Assembly (NCBI RefSeq): GCF_001922345.1
Contig: NZ_CP018811.1
Coordinates: 2,356,001-2,420,000 of the forward strand
Reading direction: 5' to 3'
From: Paraburkholderia sp. SOS3
GTDB lineage: Bacteria; Pseudomonadota; Gammaproteobacteria; Burkholderiales; Burkholderiaceae
Length of the DNA stretch: 64,000 nt
The translations under genes were made by a program, and so were the position numbers. The notes beneath the pieces were generated by a model. That model was not told the origin of the DNA. It ran no database searches and saw nothing but the letters and a program-made list of their open reading frames with translations. This document shows positions 17,901 to 25,491 of the stretch, piece by piece (the first letter of the stretch is position 1; each line of letters starts with the position of its first letter).

Positions 17901-20752
17901 CGCAGGCCTTGTACGGTCAGGAGCTCAAAGAACTTGGACCGCTCGATGAACACACCCATAAATTGAGTGTCTACCAGTCTGGCGTGGCATTGGGGCGTAA
18001 AGCAGAAAAGGAGGCACTTGCCCGGGCCGGCCGTTCATCAGGCCGCGCATGGACTCAAATGCAATACGACATCGCGTATCGATCCGCCTTGATAGGATTG
18101 GGTGTCGATCTGCTGCAAGCGAGACAAGAAGGGGCACAAACGGACAGACAGGACGAGCTGGGAATAGCCCGACAGTATCTGTTACGGCGCTGGCACACTC
18201 ATCTCGATTATCTCGACATGCTGCGTCGGCTGGAGAACGAGCCAGGCGTGCTTCTGAACGGCCATAGCAAGTACCAGTACGTTAAAGCGGCCTATCGGAT
18301 CGCGCGAGAGAAATACAAGGAATGGTATTCAAAAGAGCCATCTGGCTGGCATCAGACGATGCTTGCGGCGATGTTGTACTGGCGTTGCAAGAATTCCACC
18401 CGACAACTTGCGGCAGTCGGCTTCGACGAAGTGATAAAAGATTACCGAGACGAAGAATCAAGGCTGAACACGCTAAGACGGTTGGGCAAGGCACCTGAAA
18501 ATTATGCGACATTGGCCGATATAAAGCCGCGCGTCGTACTCGGAAGTGATCAGGAATACTGGGATCAATTCGACACGTATTTAAAGAGTGGCAGCCTGGA
18601 TCATGACGCGGTGCTCATGGTCGGACGCATGTTGCATTCCGCTGGGCCAGATATCGACGCATCGCTGCCGGTTAAACAGGCATACAAGATTCGTGACGAT
18701 GTCGCGAAGAAGGGCGATTACCTCTATCTGAAAATCGAGGATGGGAAATGGCTGTATGTCTTCGAACCGAATAAGTCTTTAGATCTGGAGGTTAAAAGCT
18801 GGTCGCTTGCCGAAATCAATCGCAGCCGCCCGGAATTCTGGCAGACGGTACGGGAAAAGTGGCCGCTACAGGATGGCGAAAGTTTCTCGGGACGGTATGG
18901 TTCGTGGGCGGTCCGGCTAGGATTCGGCGCCAAGTTTAGCCATTTCGTCACCGAGGTGCGAGGAGGCAAAAGCCGCGTCGATGACAACTTGGTCGACTAC
19001 CTCTTCAATGAGGCGAAATCGGTCCTTCGCAAGCAGAGCGACGCAAGCAAGGCGGAGAAGGATTTCTCCCTGGGCTGGCGCGCCGTCGGCGAACAACTTT
19101 TACCATTCTTCAAAGTCGCATATCAGAGCCACTGGGACAAGACCTACCGGCCGGATCTGGATGAAATCGTTGTCGAAACCGTGCTACTGGCGGCGACTGT
19201 CTTGCCCGGAGTCGATCTTGCGAAAATGCCTAGTGTGGTGGCGCTCAGGGCCATGGCCGCCCAACTGAAAAGCAGTTCCCTTACCGCGCGAGCGCTGATC
19301 AAGGCGCTCGCTACGCAAATTGCTCCGCAGCTTGGCAAGGTGTCGCTCGACCTGTTCATGCAAGTCGCACTTGCGGCCTTCGACAGCGTCAATCCGTTGC
19401 AGATAGGACCGGACCTGTTCGTGTCGCCGGCGTCAAGGTCGATCCGACCGGCGACTATGGCCGAACTACGCACAGGCGGTCTGAAGCTCAACGCTCACTA
19501 TCAGACCAAAAATGTCCCTCTTGATTTGCACGACATCGGTAACGACCTGTATCAGACACCAAAGTCACTGGCGTCGAACGAACCGAGGACATTTCTCAAG
19601 CAAGGCGATGCAACATACGAAGTGCGATTTGATTCTGATTATCGGACGTGGCGCGTCGTCAAACCAGAATATTCGGGGAATATCCACATGCGCGGGCCGG
19701 CGGTCAGGCGTGTTGAAGATACGGGCGTGTGGGAAACCTACTGGCCTGCAACGGGACGCGGCGGCGGCCGACTCTTTGGCGAGAAGGAGGTAAAACATCT
19801 GTCCCGGACCAGCGAACTTACCCAGAAACGCGCACAGGTTCTTCGAAATGACATACGTCGGGCAAAAAACGTCGCGAAGGATCAACTGGATCGAATAAGC
19901 GAGCAACTCGGGAAAGGTCTCGATTCCGAGACTAAGGACGTGTTCAGAGCCTTCTATGGCGACGAAGTAGACGAGGCGAGCTTTACTATCAGAATCAGCA
20001 AGATCAACGATGATATAAAGAGTTACCTGAGCGAAACTCGCGCTTCCACCGACTTCAGGTATGCGGAAGTAGCGACGAGTCACGGCAACCTGTCCGCGAA
20101 GCCCGTTCATAAACGGGGCGAGTCCTTACAGGGAGAAACGCTCTTCCAGACGAATCAGGGAAAATGGGAAGCAGGCGGCTTTCGGACGGACGACCCGATC
20201 ACCACGGCGGTAGTACCCGTACTCGAGGATGTGAAACAGCGAATGTCGCAAAAAACGTGGGAGGGATTTTTGCAGGAGAACTTGATCCACGAAGGGTTTC
20301 ATGCGATCAAAGAGAGCCCCATCGATGTCTATCCGGGCCAGATCGATCTTGCCCGAGGCGTATTCGATATCGCTCCTCTGGTGCGGCTGCCGCGACCGTG
20401 GATGTCGAAGAAAACGCTCTCCTCGATGTTAGGGTCGCGCGACGACGCCAGGCGCGCGTTGCGCGAAATTGGCGTGGTCGATTTGCCGGGTAATGCTGGT
20501 GAAATCCCTAAGGGCCGCTCGCGAAAGTACTCGGACGCGGAGATTGAAGAAATACTGAACGATTCGATCCGGTTGAAGTACGTGTTAAGGGAGGAGGTAT
20601 TCGGTTTTCGCCAGACCCGTCTCTTTGAGAATCCTGAGAACTTCGCTATTGCTGTTACGATTATTCAGAACGCAGATACCAGAAAGTCTTTTCTCGAACG
20701 CTACAAGGCATGGCTGCTCGACACGGATAAGCCGCTGACATTCACCTTTTGA
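11927..20752 (+). CDS. Giant repeat protein with two central TM segments and C-terminal HEGFH zincin-like motif (putative toxin/effector)
   Basis: About 2,941 residues from ATG 11927 (GGAG site 9 bp upstream; TTG 11921 is an alternative). Seen, in order: residues 1-70 hydrophilic; about 75-950 all-helical with a recurring hydrophobic-Leu-Pro motif every 50-60 residues; a Trp/Tyr beta element near 955-1005 (TYIKEQDRVYRVRR); TM1 at 1092-1115 (VLALLFIIGFLILVIRYL); a charged linker; TM2 at 1277-1300 (IGATAAAALLAGGGVALYLYL); four W/Y beta repeats at about 1409-1750; a charged helical stretch to about 2400; another beta element (TYEVRFDSDYRTWRVV); and HEGFH at 2788-2792. HExxH is the zinc-ligand motif of many metalloproteases. 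The size, modular build and C-terminal enzyme-like motif suggest a secreted toxin or effector, but no named family was recognised. GC is lower than in its neighbours, suggesting transfer. Confidence 0.75.
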   Translation: MYDNLISVSSETAVRRRKGASLHGERPVFSQWHITHAQERDEDNEAVASGTGKESSEEEREAVSDRRLKQNGGLRYLLYSSVMRIGMRLAGDVFQYALAGEQVFRDVQEVYIGDQRWDKKLETLAEVLSRYRSYFPEGWGVTQNAERLKGALKYWTALKDLYDTFGPTSRLTLDHVASLLRLLSASSAYLPDRVCQAVTYLDKLTGSLLEREGRLEYLLSREDFEDSPDIAVERLRSLIDKQREFLPVHLQQLTSGEDVAQSLADYFLSARKEYEKIRHSPWEALTAFAGEAALASGTEAWDTVTRYCKECRLAYLVTDNTLNGAGNMLERLESLIVHFNSDQTQQVRSSMPDVIRSVIESAGLLLGQYKAAQRLYNSFLHVYTSTQSFPAKVRQIEKLLKDDKDVGRLPERLTRPVVAVVGALDKLVVAQQALTGAAAADTSWADYVQQTTDALSEVVRDPMLANLLPATVVQDVEAALQFCAVVVEAMTSLPDDATYRDYLRILLKEGGTASMLPDVMQPMLGRVRQLFTAVDQWQNASFPAYPGTASVADQLDWLMQRAMDLESTQSIIDMLPEPGGAVLRHASALFRSIEKLPACPADATASIEQAHVLVQLFVGNEMQSLMQVAGLDSSWMANYLPGTRIQELFGALQRMTKGHTTAQDIKDLSVQLLKTDTGKAAVRTALPCLPGGALIGHAWDWVVGHLAEVPEDRTLTDTWVGTASSFLRRMWQGLKDDWTRGEYENLMLLLPGSTPETISDAMRVVKAFSVDDRRDAWTSLLEGFRSHPALRPFYERFINLRLVWRVYKIAASTEDERPSQLKELQSELAGLRNLDWPGIETVASLLPLLPDLHAARAHLAGELPEFSSWPQWTSALLRAAAGSDVPAVRRLREKLVIQTEEWAVSALHNVLRSTLESVFGKEISEASQVPLLSPLNRVWSTDVVLPEPADKSHLYQFDGKTYIKEQDRVYRVRRSQSERSWCIPLGSDESQWRPIVHMLGRWWVKPRRSTLPGGAPTRAASERPDALTGARSSRLVAHRVGYPDFSDDVAYYGLPEDIFSLFGEEGIEGAVRLHDFPIAAGEERSLRDVARNAGVGVLALLFIIGFLILVIRYLRRTRTSTDALRPTERIDTEPPAWEAAVMQEAGDYTRSRVNENDRGDAAVAERTRLVADKAPADAVHFEGKTRQAALRPVLENARRTTSTGLEHLTPGEGSATRGIFPSEVKAPVTEGLLSHDTVPTPSNSTAAGEDAPEESSATCSERNASASCNGHTCATSGAAIGATAAAALLAGGGVALYLYLRPRQATTLLTDADINTAIDDAYAALPAFLGVDQWENIESADSRSPFGSSQRPKRGLADAQGFDKSKEFWQLPRKSNVDSQLENWVDREADWANAYVAQDGDFDAAGTKGVYSTRTGKKCVFIAGGYWEMTEVKGRSDVTDDTRRKTIDFGKGAIEIEISPTNDKWTTSVGGLRTSKDPGGSTTSEELVSKAQGWDPSFALHYVDEVQGVEGRLYVDGRGETYICINGLMWPFGWVNRFGYLAIVRAVEQGDERILYIRRSSWNEPWQLAEALLPTALPLSLEQQVDSTFESNADYQERVFAVNGKNIYANDKGQNFIRIGDRYWPCSLNTEAASRQGVDSTTTYAVITSKAKGTSKDATIYAVWADAAGKWVLAEKHDTQPVSRVCPTHASTTASRDLVDMIKKNAPKDAAAKGVASCPGQEGGVYVDNRHDLYMWVAGSYWHLLLVSPYVAVLISDSSSGSKWSQEVALVNRVWQPLKDSRHIVPILADILQSGEFKYFDEAIKQMFSDHRAATWGQLLRYLLNLTDELLVKYYQSREYDFIKSLLQLKDRLEYQMNLLAEPVAALATARHRRAWDEDYVAAYNEAMTWSAEEMDEAYFANALTGVDPARVLQAQIDNANASLLKIEREIEDYTRKEKAAMNETALTPWRPGKTHLGSTNTRPSYEAIKKQEWFASALARKEMEREATGTTQALYGQELKELGPLDEHTHKLSVYQSGVALGRKAEKEALARAGRSSGRAWTQMQYDIAYRSALIGLGVDLLQARQEGAQTDRQDELGIARQYLLRRWHTHLDYLDMLRRLENEPGVLLNGHSKYQYVKAAYRIAREKYKEWYSKEPSGWHQTMLAAMLYWRCKNSTRQLAAVGFDEVIKDYRDEESRLNTLRRLGKAPENYATLADIKPRVVLGSDQEYWDQFDTYLKSGSLDHDAVLMVGRMLHSAGPDIDASLPVKQAYKIRDDVAKKGDYLYLKIEDGKWLYVFEPNKSLDLEVKSWSLAEINRSRPEFWQTVREKWPLQDGESFSGRYGSWAVRLGFGAKFSHFVTEVRGGKSRVDDNLVDYLFNEAKSVLRKQSDASKAEKDFSLGWRAVGEQLLPFFKVAYQSHWDKTYRPDLDEIVVETVLLAATVLPGVDLAKMPSVVALRAMAAQLKSSSLTARALIKALATQIAPQLGKVSLDLFMQVALAAFDSVNPLQIGPDLFVSPASRSIRPATMAELRTGGLKLNAHYQTKNVPLDLHDIGNDLYQTPKSLASNEPRTFLKQGDATYEVRFDSDYRTWRVVKPEYSGNIHMRGPAVRRVEDTGVWETYWPATGRGGGRLFGEKEVKHLSRTSELTQKRAQVLRNDIRRAKNVAKDQLDRISEQLGKGLDSETKDVFRAFYGDEVDEASFTIRISKINDDIKSYLSETRASTDFRYAEVATSHGNLSAKPVHKRGESLQGETLFQTNQGKWEAGGFRTDDPITTAVVPVLEDVKQRMSQKTWEGFLQENLIHEGFHAIKESPIDVYPGQIDLARGVFDIAPLVRLPRPWMSKKTLSSMLGSRDDARRALREIGVVDLPGNAGEIPKGRSRKYSDAEIEEILNDSIRLKYVLREEVFGFRQTRLFENPENFAIAVTIIQNADTRKSFLERYKAWLLDTDKPLTFTF

Positions 20753-20844
20753 CGAGATGATTTCGCGGGACGTACTTGCGATGCGGTCCGCGGAACGGAT
20801 ATTGCGCGCTCGATGCGGCGTGCAACCGTCATCAAGGAGGCCTT

Positions 20845-21276
20845 ATGAGCAGCACACTGGATCCGAACGAAAGCGAACCGCAGATCGTCAAGGAGACTGC
20901 GAACACGACCGGGACGCTCGGTCCGAGCGACTCGTCCGACAGCGGCAGCGACGTGGCAGGCGCGAAGCGCCACGATTTCGACCGTGACACCGAACTCGAC
21001 AACCATGCGCTCGAAACCGGCGACAGCGAACTTGCAAGCGATACCGATCGCGCCGGCACCGGCGAGCGCGCGGCAGCCGACGGCGATTCGACCCTCGAGG
21101 AAAACAGCGACATCGACGTGGACCGCATCGACGACCCTTATCGACGCGACAGCGATGAGTCTGTCTCCGGCGAGCGGCTTGCGGACCGGATTGCCGACGA
21201 AGGCGGGGCAAGCGAAGAAGACGAGACGGGCGACGCAGCGGGCAATACCACGCGCGCAGATAAAGGAAAACGCTGA
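20845..21276 (+). CDS. Acidic disordered protein, 143 aa
   Basis: Starts at ATG 20845 after an excellent AAGGAGG site. The product is dominated by Asp, Glu, Ser, Thr and Gly with almost no hydrophobic residues (for example DFDRDTELDNHALETGDSEL), so it is intrinsically disordered and strongly acidic. It begins 92 bp after the giant gene, but its higher GC and its own strong start suggest a separate unit with the stress-type genes. Function unknown. Confidence 0.72.
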   Translation: MSSTLDPNESEPQIVKETANTTGTLGPSDSSDSGSDVAGAKRHDFDRDTELDNHALETGDSELASDTDRAGTGERAAADGDSTLEENSDIDVDRIDDPYRRDSDESVSGERLADRIADEGGASEEDETGDAAGNTTRADKGKR

Positions 21277-21541
21277 ACGTGAGCGCTGGCCCGCGCGCTG
21301 GCGCGTCAGGCGCGAGCGTCGCACGGGTGCTATACCTGATGTGTCGACGGCGCGCGCTCGTCCGATAAGGTGCGCGCCATAGTACCTCTCACCTCAGGCG
21401 CGCGCTTTGCTGCGCAGAAAATCATACGATTCGAGCGGTTTCGCGCAGGATCGGTCGAACCCGCGCCGACGACGCGGACTAGCGAACGCTGCCGGACCGC
21501 TACCGGCATTTTCAACACGATGGCGTGAATGAGGAGGCACC

Positions 21542-22114
21542 ATGTCGCTGATCGTTGCCGCACGTTTCACCACCTTTCCGGCTGCCGAATCGGCCGCCGA
21601 ACGACTTTTCAGCCAGGGTTTCGTCGAAGAGGATGTGTCGCTTTTCTTCGTCAATCCGCGCGGTCAGCATGCGCGTTACCCGATAGGCGGCGATGCGAAC
21701 AAGGACGCCGCATCGACCGACGCGCCGAAAGGCGCGGGCATGGGCGTGACGATCGGCGCCGTGATCGGGGCTGTCGTTGGCGTCGGCATCTTTGCCGCGT
21801 TTTCCGCGCCTCTGCTCGTATCGCTGATCGCGGCGGGCGTCGGCGCGTACGTCGGCTCGCTTATCGGCGCGATGTCGCGCACGCGCGGCGGCGGCAAGCA
21901 TCCGCATGCGGAGCGCGTGCATCACGAGGCGCGCGACTCAGGCGTGCTGCTGGCCGTTCACGTCGCCCCCGATACGCAGAACGTCGCCGCGCAAACGCTG
22001 CGCGAGGCGGGCGGTGCGGAGATCGAGCGGGCAACGGGCCGGTGGCAGCACGGCAAATGGGCTGACTTCGACCCGACGCGCCCGCCCGTGGAGCTCGGCG
22101 AAAGCCGTGCATGA
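21542..22114 (+). CDS. Glycine-zipper membrane protein, stress-type
   Basis: 190 residues, GAGGAGG site before ATG 21542. The N-terminal region (SLIVAARFTTFPAAESAAERL and FVEEDVSLFFV) resembles the ferredoxin-like repeat of general-stress YflT-like proteins. A glycine-rich double membrane hairpin follows at residues 66-104 (GMGVTIGAVIGAVVGVGIFA and LLVSLIAAGVGAYVGSLIGA), then a second small alpha/beta domain. An envelope stress role is plausible; nothing specific is known. The 265 bp upstream hold no gene I can support. Confidence 0.72.
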   Translation: MSLIVAARFTTFPAAESAAERLFSQGFVEEDVSLFFVNPRGQHARYPIGGDANKDAASTDAPKGAGMGVTIGAVIGAVVGVGIFAAFSAPLLVSLIAAGVGAYVGSLIGAMSRTRGGGKHPHAERVHHEARDSGVLLAVHVAPDTQNVAAQTLREAGGAEIERATGRWQHGKWADFDPTRPPVELGESRA

Positions 22115-22348
22115 CGGAAGCGGGAGCGAGACGCGCGAGCGTGCGATTTCAGGCTCATTCAGGCGCGCTTCACCGCATGCACGGCGGGGCCGACGGCGGA
22201 CGGGGCAATGCGCCGGCGCGGACCGGCGCGACGCATCGCGCGCGGGGCGGCAGCGTGCAGGCAAGGCGCGCCCGATCGCGCAATGCACCACGCGACGGCG
22301 CATGCGACGGCGCACGGGCGCGAGTCAGCGGGGCGCCAGCGGCGTCGC

Positions 22349-24025
22349 CTACGCTCGGGCTTGCGGCGTGGTCGGCAACATGGACGACGCCGCCAGCGCA
22401 TGATCGGCCGCCATCATGTCCGCTGCGCGCTCGCCAATTACCACGCACGGCGCCATCGTATTGCCGCTCGTAATCTCCGGCATGATCGACGCGTCGGCCA
22501 CACGCAGGTTGTCGATGCCATATACCTTGAGCCGCGCATCGACGACCGACATGTCATCGCGTCCCATCTTCGCCGTGCCGCACTGATGCCAATACGTGAT
22601 GGCCGCATTGCGCGCATAGTGGCGCATTGCGTCTGCGTCCAGACTGCCCGGTAGCCGTTCGCGCGAGGCGATGTGCGAGAACGCGCTGCTATTCGCCAGT
22701 TCGCGGCACAGTTCGATATTCGCGAGGCCCGTGACGAGATCGTCCGGATGCGACAACGTATTTGCGTAGATCAGCACCGGGTCGTTCACGTCGGCTCCCG
22801 ACAGCCGCACCTGCCCGCGGCTTTTCGGGTGGGCGAGACCCGCGAACATCGTCCAGCCGTGTTCGGGCATGCCGAGAACGGCAGTCTCCGGGCTGGCGAC
22901 CGGGAATTCGAGCTGGCAGTGGAACATGTCGGGCACCGCAAGGCGCGCATCGCTCGACCAGTAGAGCGTCGCTTCCGATCCGCCGTTGCCGATGCGCTGC
23001 GGCTCGCGATATTCGAACGTACAGCCGAACGCTACGTGATCCTGATGGTTCTGCCCGACGCCGGAAAGCGGCTGAACCACACGGATGCCGTGGCGCTCGA
23101 GTTCGTCGGCGGGCCCGATGCCCGACTGCATCAGTACCTTCGGCGTATTGATTGCGCCGAGCGACAGCACGACTTCGCGCCGCGCATGAAATGTCCGCCG
23201 CTCGCCGTCGACGACCGCCTCGACGCCGATCGCCGTCGTGCCGCGCAGCAGCACCTTGCTGACCAGCGTGCCCGTCATGATGGTCAGGTTCGGACCGACG
23301 CCGCGCGGGTCGCTTATGTAGGAGCGGAAGATCGACTGACGCCGGCCGTTGCGGACGATCAGATCGTTGATCGCCGCGCCGCCGCGGCCTTCCATCATGA
23401 CGCCATTCGGGCTGTCGAAGCTCGGCAGGCCGAGCGCCTGCGCGGCATGGAGCAGCGCGTGGGCCACCGGAGCCGGATCCGACGCAGCCTCGACGTGCAC
23501 CGGACCGCCGGCGCCGCGCCGCAGCGGATCCTGCACGCCTTGCCAGTTCTCGATGCGGCGATAAAGACCGAGCACCGACTCGTAACCCCATGCCGGGTCG
23601 CCGGCCTCGGCCGCGAAATGTTCCCAGTCGTTCTTGTGGCCGCGCGCCCAGACGCCGACATTGATGCTCGAACCGCCGCCGAGCACCTTGCCCATATTGA
23701 GCGGAATCGAGCGGCCATTCAGATGCGGGTTCGGCTGCGCTGCGAACGCCCAGTCGCGTTCGGAGCCGAGATTCAGAGGCCATTGCGCAGGCGTCATCAC
23801 GGCGGGCACGTCGTCGCTGCCACCGGCTTCGATCAGCAGCACGCGCACGTCCGGATTTGCGGCGAGGCGCGCGGCGACGACCGAGCCGGCCGGTCCGGCG
23901 CCGCAGACGATGAAGTCGTAGCGCTCGGCACGCTGGCCATTCAAAAGGTCGACAGAATGCGCGCGATCGCCGGCAGCCGACGCGGAAAGGCTGGTCTCCA
24001 CTGTGTCTGGATAAGGATTGTGCAT
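22349..24025 (-). CDS. GMC family FAD oxidoreductase (choline/alcohol dehydrogenase-like)
   Basis: 558 residues. N-terminal dinucleotide-binding fold FIVCGAGPAGSVVAARLA with the downstream Glu (LLIEAGG), GMC signature 1 around GKVLGGGSSINVGVWARG, signature 2 around VVLSLGAINTPKVLMQSGIG, and the C-terminal active-site region with His in WHQCGTAKMG and Asn in GNTMAPCVV. GMC enzymes oxidise alcohols, choline or sugars with FAD. The roughly 35-residue N-terminal extension before the FAD fold is unusual but not a signal peptide. Divergent from the HTH/GAF regulator, which probably controls it through the repeats at 24113-24153. Confidence 0.9.
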   Translation of the reverse strand: MHNPYPDTVETSLSASAAGDRAHSVDLLNGQRAERYDFIVCGAGPAGSVVAARLAANPDVRVLLIEAGGSDDVPAVMTPAQWPLNLGSERDWAFAAQPNPHLNGRSIPLNMGKVLGGGSSINVGVWARGHKNDWEHFAAEAGDPAWGYESVLGLYRRIENWQGVQDPLRRGAGGPVHVEAASDPAPVAHALLHAAQALGLPSFDSPNGVMMEGRGGAAINDLIVRNGRRQSIFRSYISDPRGVGPNLTIMTGTLVSKVLLRGTTAIGVEAVVDGERRTFHARREVVLSLGAINTPKVLMQSGIGPADELERHGIRVVQPLSGVGQNHQDHVAFGCTFEYREPQRIGNGGSEATLYWSSDARLAVPDMFHCQLEFPVASPETAVLGMPEHGWTMFAGLAHPKSRGQVRLSGADVNDPVLIYANTLSHPDDLVTGLANIELCRELANSSAFSHIASRERLPGSLDADAMRHYARNAAITYWHQCGTAKMGRDDMSVVDARLKVYGIDNLRVADASIMPEITSGNTMAPCVVIGERAADMMAADHALAASSMLPTTPQARA

Positions 24026-24112
24026 TGGATCACCGGTCGGAACGTCAGAGAGAAAGGGCCCGCATTCGACGGGGCGAATTCGGGGATTACGTTCGGGACA
24101 ACACGGTGGAGA

Positions 24113-24153
24113 CTATCAAATCTATCAAATTTGCCAAATACAATTGATATTTG
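24113..24153. promoter_or_regulatory. 9-bp-periodic direct repeats plus inverted CAAATA/TATTTG: candidate operator
   Basis: The nonamer CTATCAAAT occurs twice in tandem (24113-24121, 24122-24130) and is followed at the same 9-bp phase by TTGCCAAAT (24131-24139). CAAAT thus recurs at 24117, 24126 and 24135. An inverted half CAAATA-N7-TATTTG spans 24135-24153 around CAATTG. This AT-rich island lies between the GMC gene and the HTH/GAF regulator. Confidence 0.55.
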
Positions 24154-24230
24154 TTGAGAAAGTCGTCATAGTGAAAGACACAGCAGCGGGAGGCGGCGGA
24201 ATTATCGCGATACCTGCACAATTCGGGTCT

Positions 24231-25460
24231 ATGGAAAACGACGTACTCACCACGACGGAAGCCGCGCGGCTGATGGGCGTGTCGGTTCGCACCGCGCAGT
24301 TGCTGATCGAAGGCGGCACGCTGCGCTCATGGAAGACGCCGGGCGGACACCGGCGCGTCTATCGGGCGGACGTGCTCGCTTTCGTCGCGCAGCACGACGA
24401 GACGCCGGACGCGTTCAATTCCGCGCGCATCGTGCTCGTTGCGCCGCGGGCGCATGTCGAGCGTTGCGTCGAATGGCTGTCGGCCGTGGACGGGTGCACG
24501 GTCGATGCGTACAGCGACGCGCAGGAAGCCGCGTTCGCGATTGGCTTGCGCTTGCCGGCCGTGGTGGTCGTCGATCTGCGCGACGCAGTGCCCAGCGCAC
24601 AAGGCGAAGATCGTAAACGCGGCGCTCGCCGGAGCGCCGGCGAGCGCCGCGAGCGCGTACAGACCGACTGCGACGAACGCGCCGCGCTCGTCGAGCAGCT
24701 CGCAATGCAGCCGGCGCTCGGCGCATCGCGCATCGTTACCCTGGGCGGAGACGCCGATGCGCCGTACGACGCCGGCACAACAGCCAAAGCACCCGCCGAC
24801 GGCCGTGCCGACAGCGGCGCAAACGCGAAGATCACGCGCATCGCACACGAGCCGGCGCTACCGGCGGCCGTGCGCAATCTGCTGCGCGATCGGGATGCGG
24901 CGGCCGGCCGACCCGATCCCGACGCGACCTATCCGGTTGCCCCGAACGAAGCACAGCGCCTCGTCGCGCTCGAGCGCGCGGGCTTTGTCGATACGCCCCC
25001 CGAAGACGCATTCGACCGTTTGACCTGGCTCGCGAGCCGCGCGCTGAAGGCGCCGATCGCATTGTTGACGGTGCTGACCGCACAACGCCAGTGGTTCAAG
25101 TCCCGCCAGGGCCTCGACGGTTTCACGGAAACGCCGCGTGGCTGGGCCTTTTGCAATTACACGATTCTGCAGCGCGACGTGCTCGTCGCGCCGAATCTCG
25201 CCGACGATGCGCGCTTCGCGGACAATCCGGCGGTGGCGGGCGGCCCGTGCTTCCGCTTCTACGCGGGCGCGCCGGTGGTCGACCAGGACGGCTTCGCGAT
25301 CGGTTCGTTGTGTGTGATCGACTACGAGCCGCGCACGCTCGACGAAGAAGCGCGCGAGACGCTGGCCGCGCTGGCGGCGATCGCGTCCGACGAATTGCGC
25401 CTGCGCGCGACCGACCGGCAGCTACGCTGGGCGCTCGATACATTGAGCCGGCGGCAGTAG
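24231..25460 (+). CDS. Regulator with MerR/BldC-like HTH, receiver-like domain and GAF domain
   Basis: 409 residues from ATG 24231. Residues 5-50 are an excisionase/BldC-type winged HTH (TTTEAARLMGVSVRTAQLLI, then TPGGHRRVYRADVL). Next comes a receiver-like alpha/beta domain (ARIVLVAPRAHVERC, VVVVDLRDAV), interrupted by a charged linker; no phosphotransfer triad is clear. A GAF domain fills about 245-400 (RGWAFCNYTI, GGPCFRFYAGAPVV, IGSLCVID). Likely a soluble transcription factor that senses a small molecule or redox state through GAF. The frame is open upstream to GTG 24171, which would add 20 residues; the HTH boundary favours 24231. Divergent from the GMC gene, its probable target. Confidence 0.72.
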   Translation: MENDVLTTTEAARLMGVSVRTAQLLIEGGTLRSWKTPGGHRRVYRADVLAFVAQHDETPDAFNSARIVLVAPRAHVERCVEWLSAVDGCTVDAYSDAQEAAFAIGLRLPAVVVVDLRDAVPSAQGEDRKRGARRSAGERRERVQTDCDERAALVEQLAMQPALGASRIVTLGGDADAPYDAGTTAKAPADGRADSGANAKITRIAHEPALPAAVRNLLRDRDAAAGRPDPDATYPVAPNEAQRLVALERAGFVDTPPEDAFDRLTWLASRALKAPIALLTVLTAQRQWFKSRQGLDGFTETPRGWAFCNYTILQRDVLVAPNLADDARFADNPAVAGGPCFRFYAGAPVVDQDGFAIGSLCVIDYEPRTLDEEARETLAALAAIASDELRLRATDRQLRWALDTLSRRQ

Positions 25461-25491
25461 GGGTGACGCGGGTTCGACGGAAGCGCCGCAG

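Noticed and set aside
22115..22348. Possible gene or terminator between convergent genes
   Set aside because: Extremely GC-rich, several short overlapping frames, no ribosome-binding site, and no stem followed by a T-run.
22673..24157. 494-codon plus-strand open frame opposite the GMC oxidoreductase
   Set aside because: The GMC signatures are all on the minus strand; this frame is a shadow.
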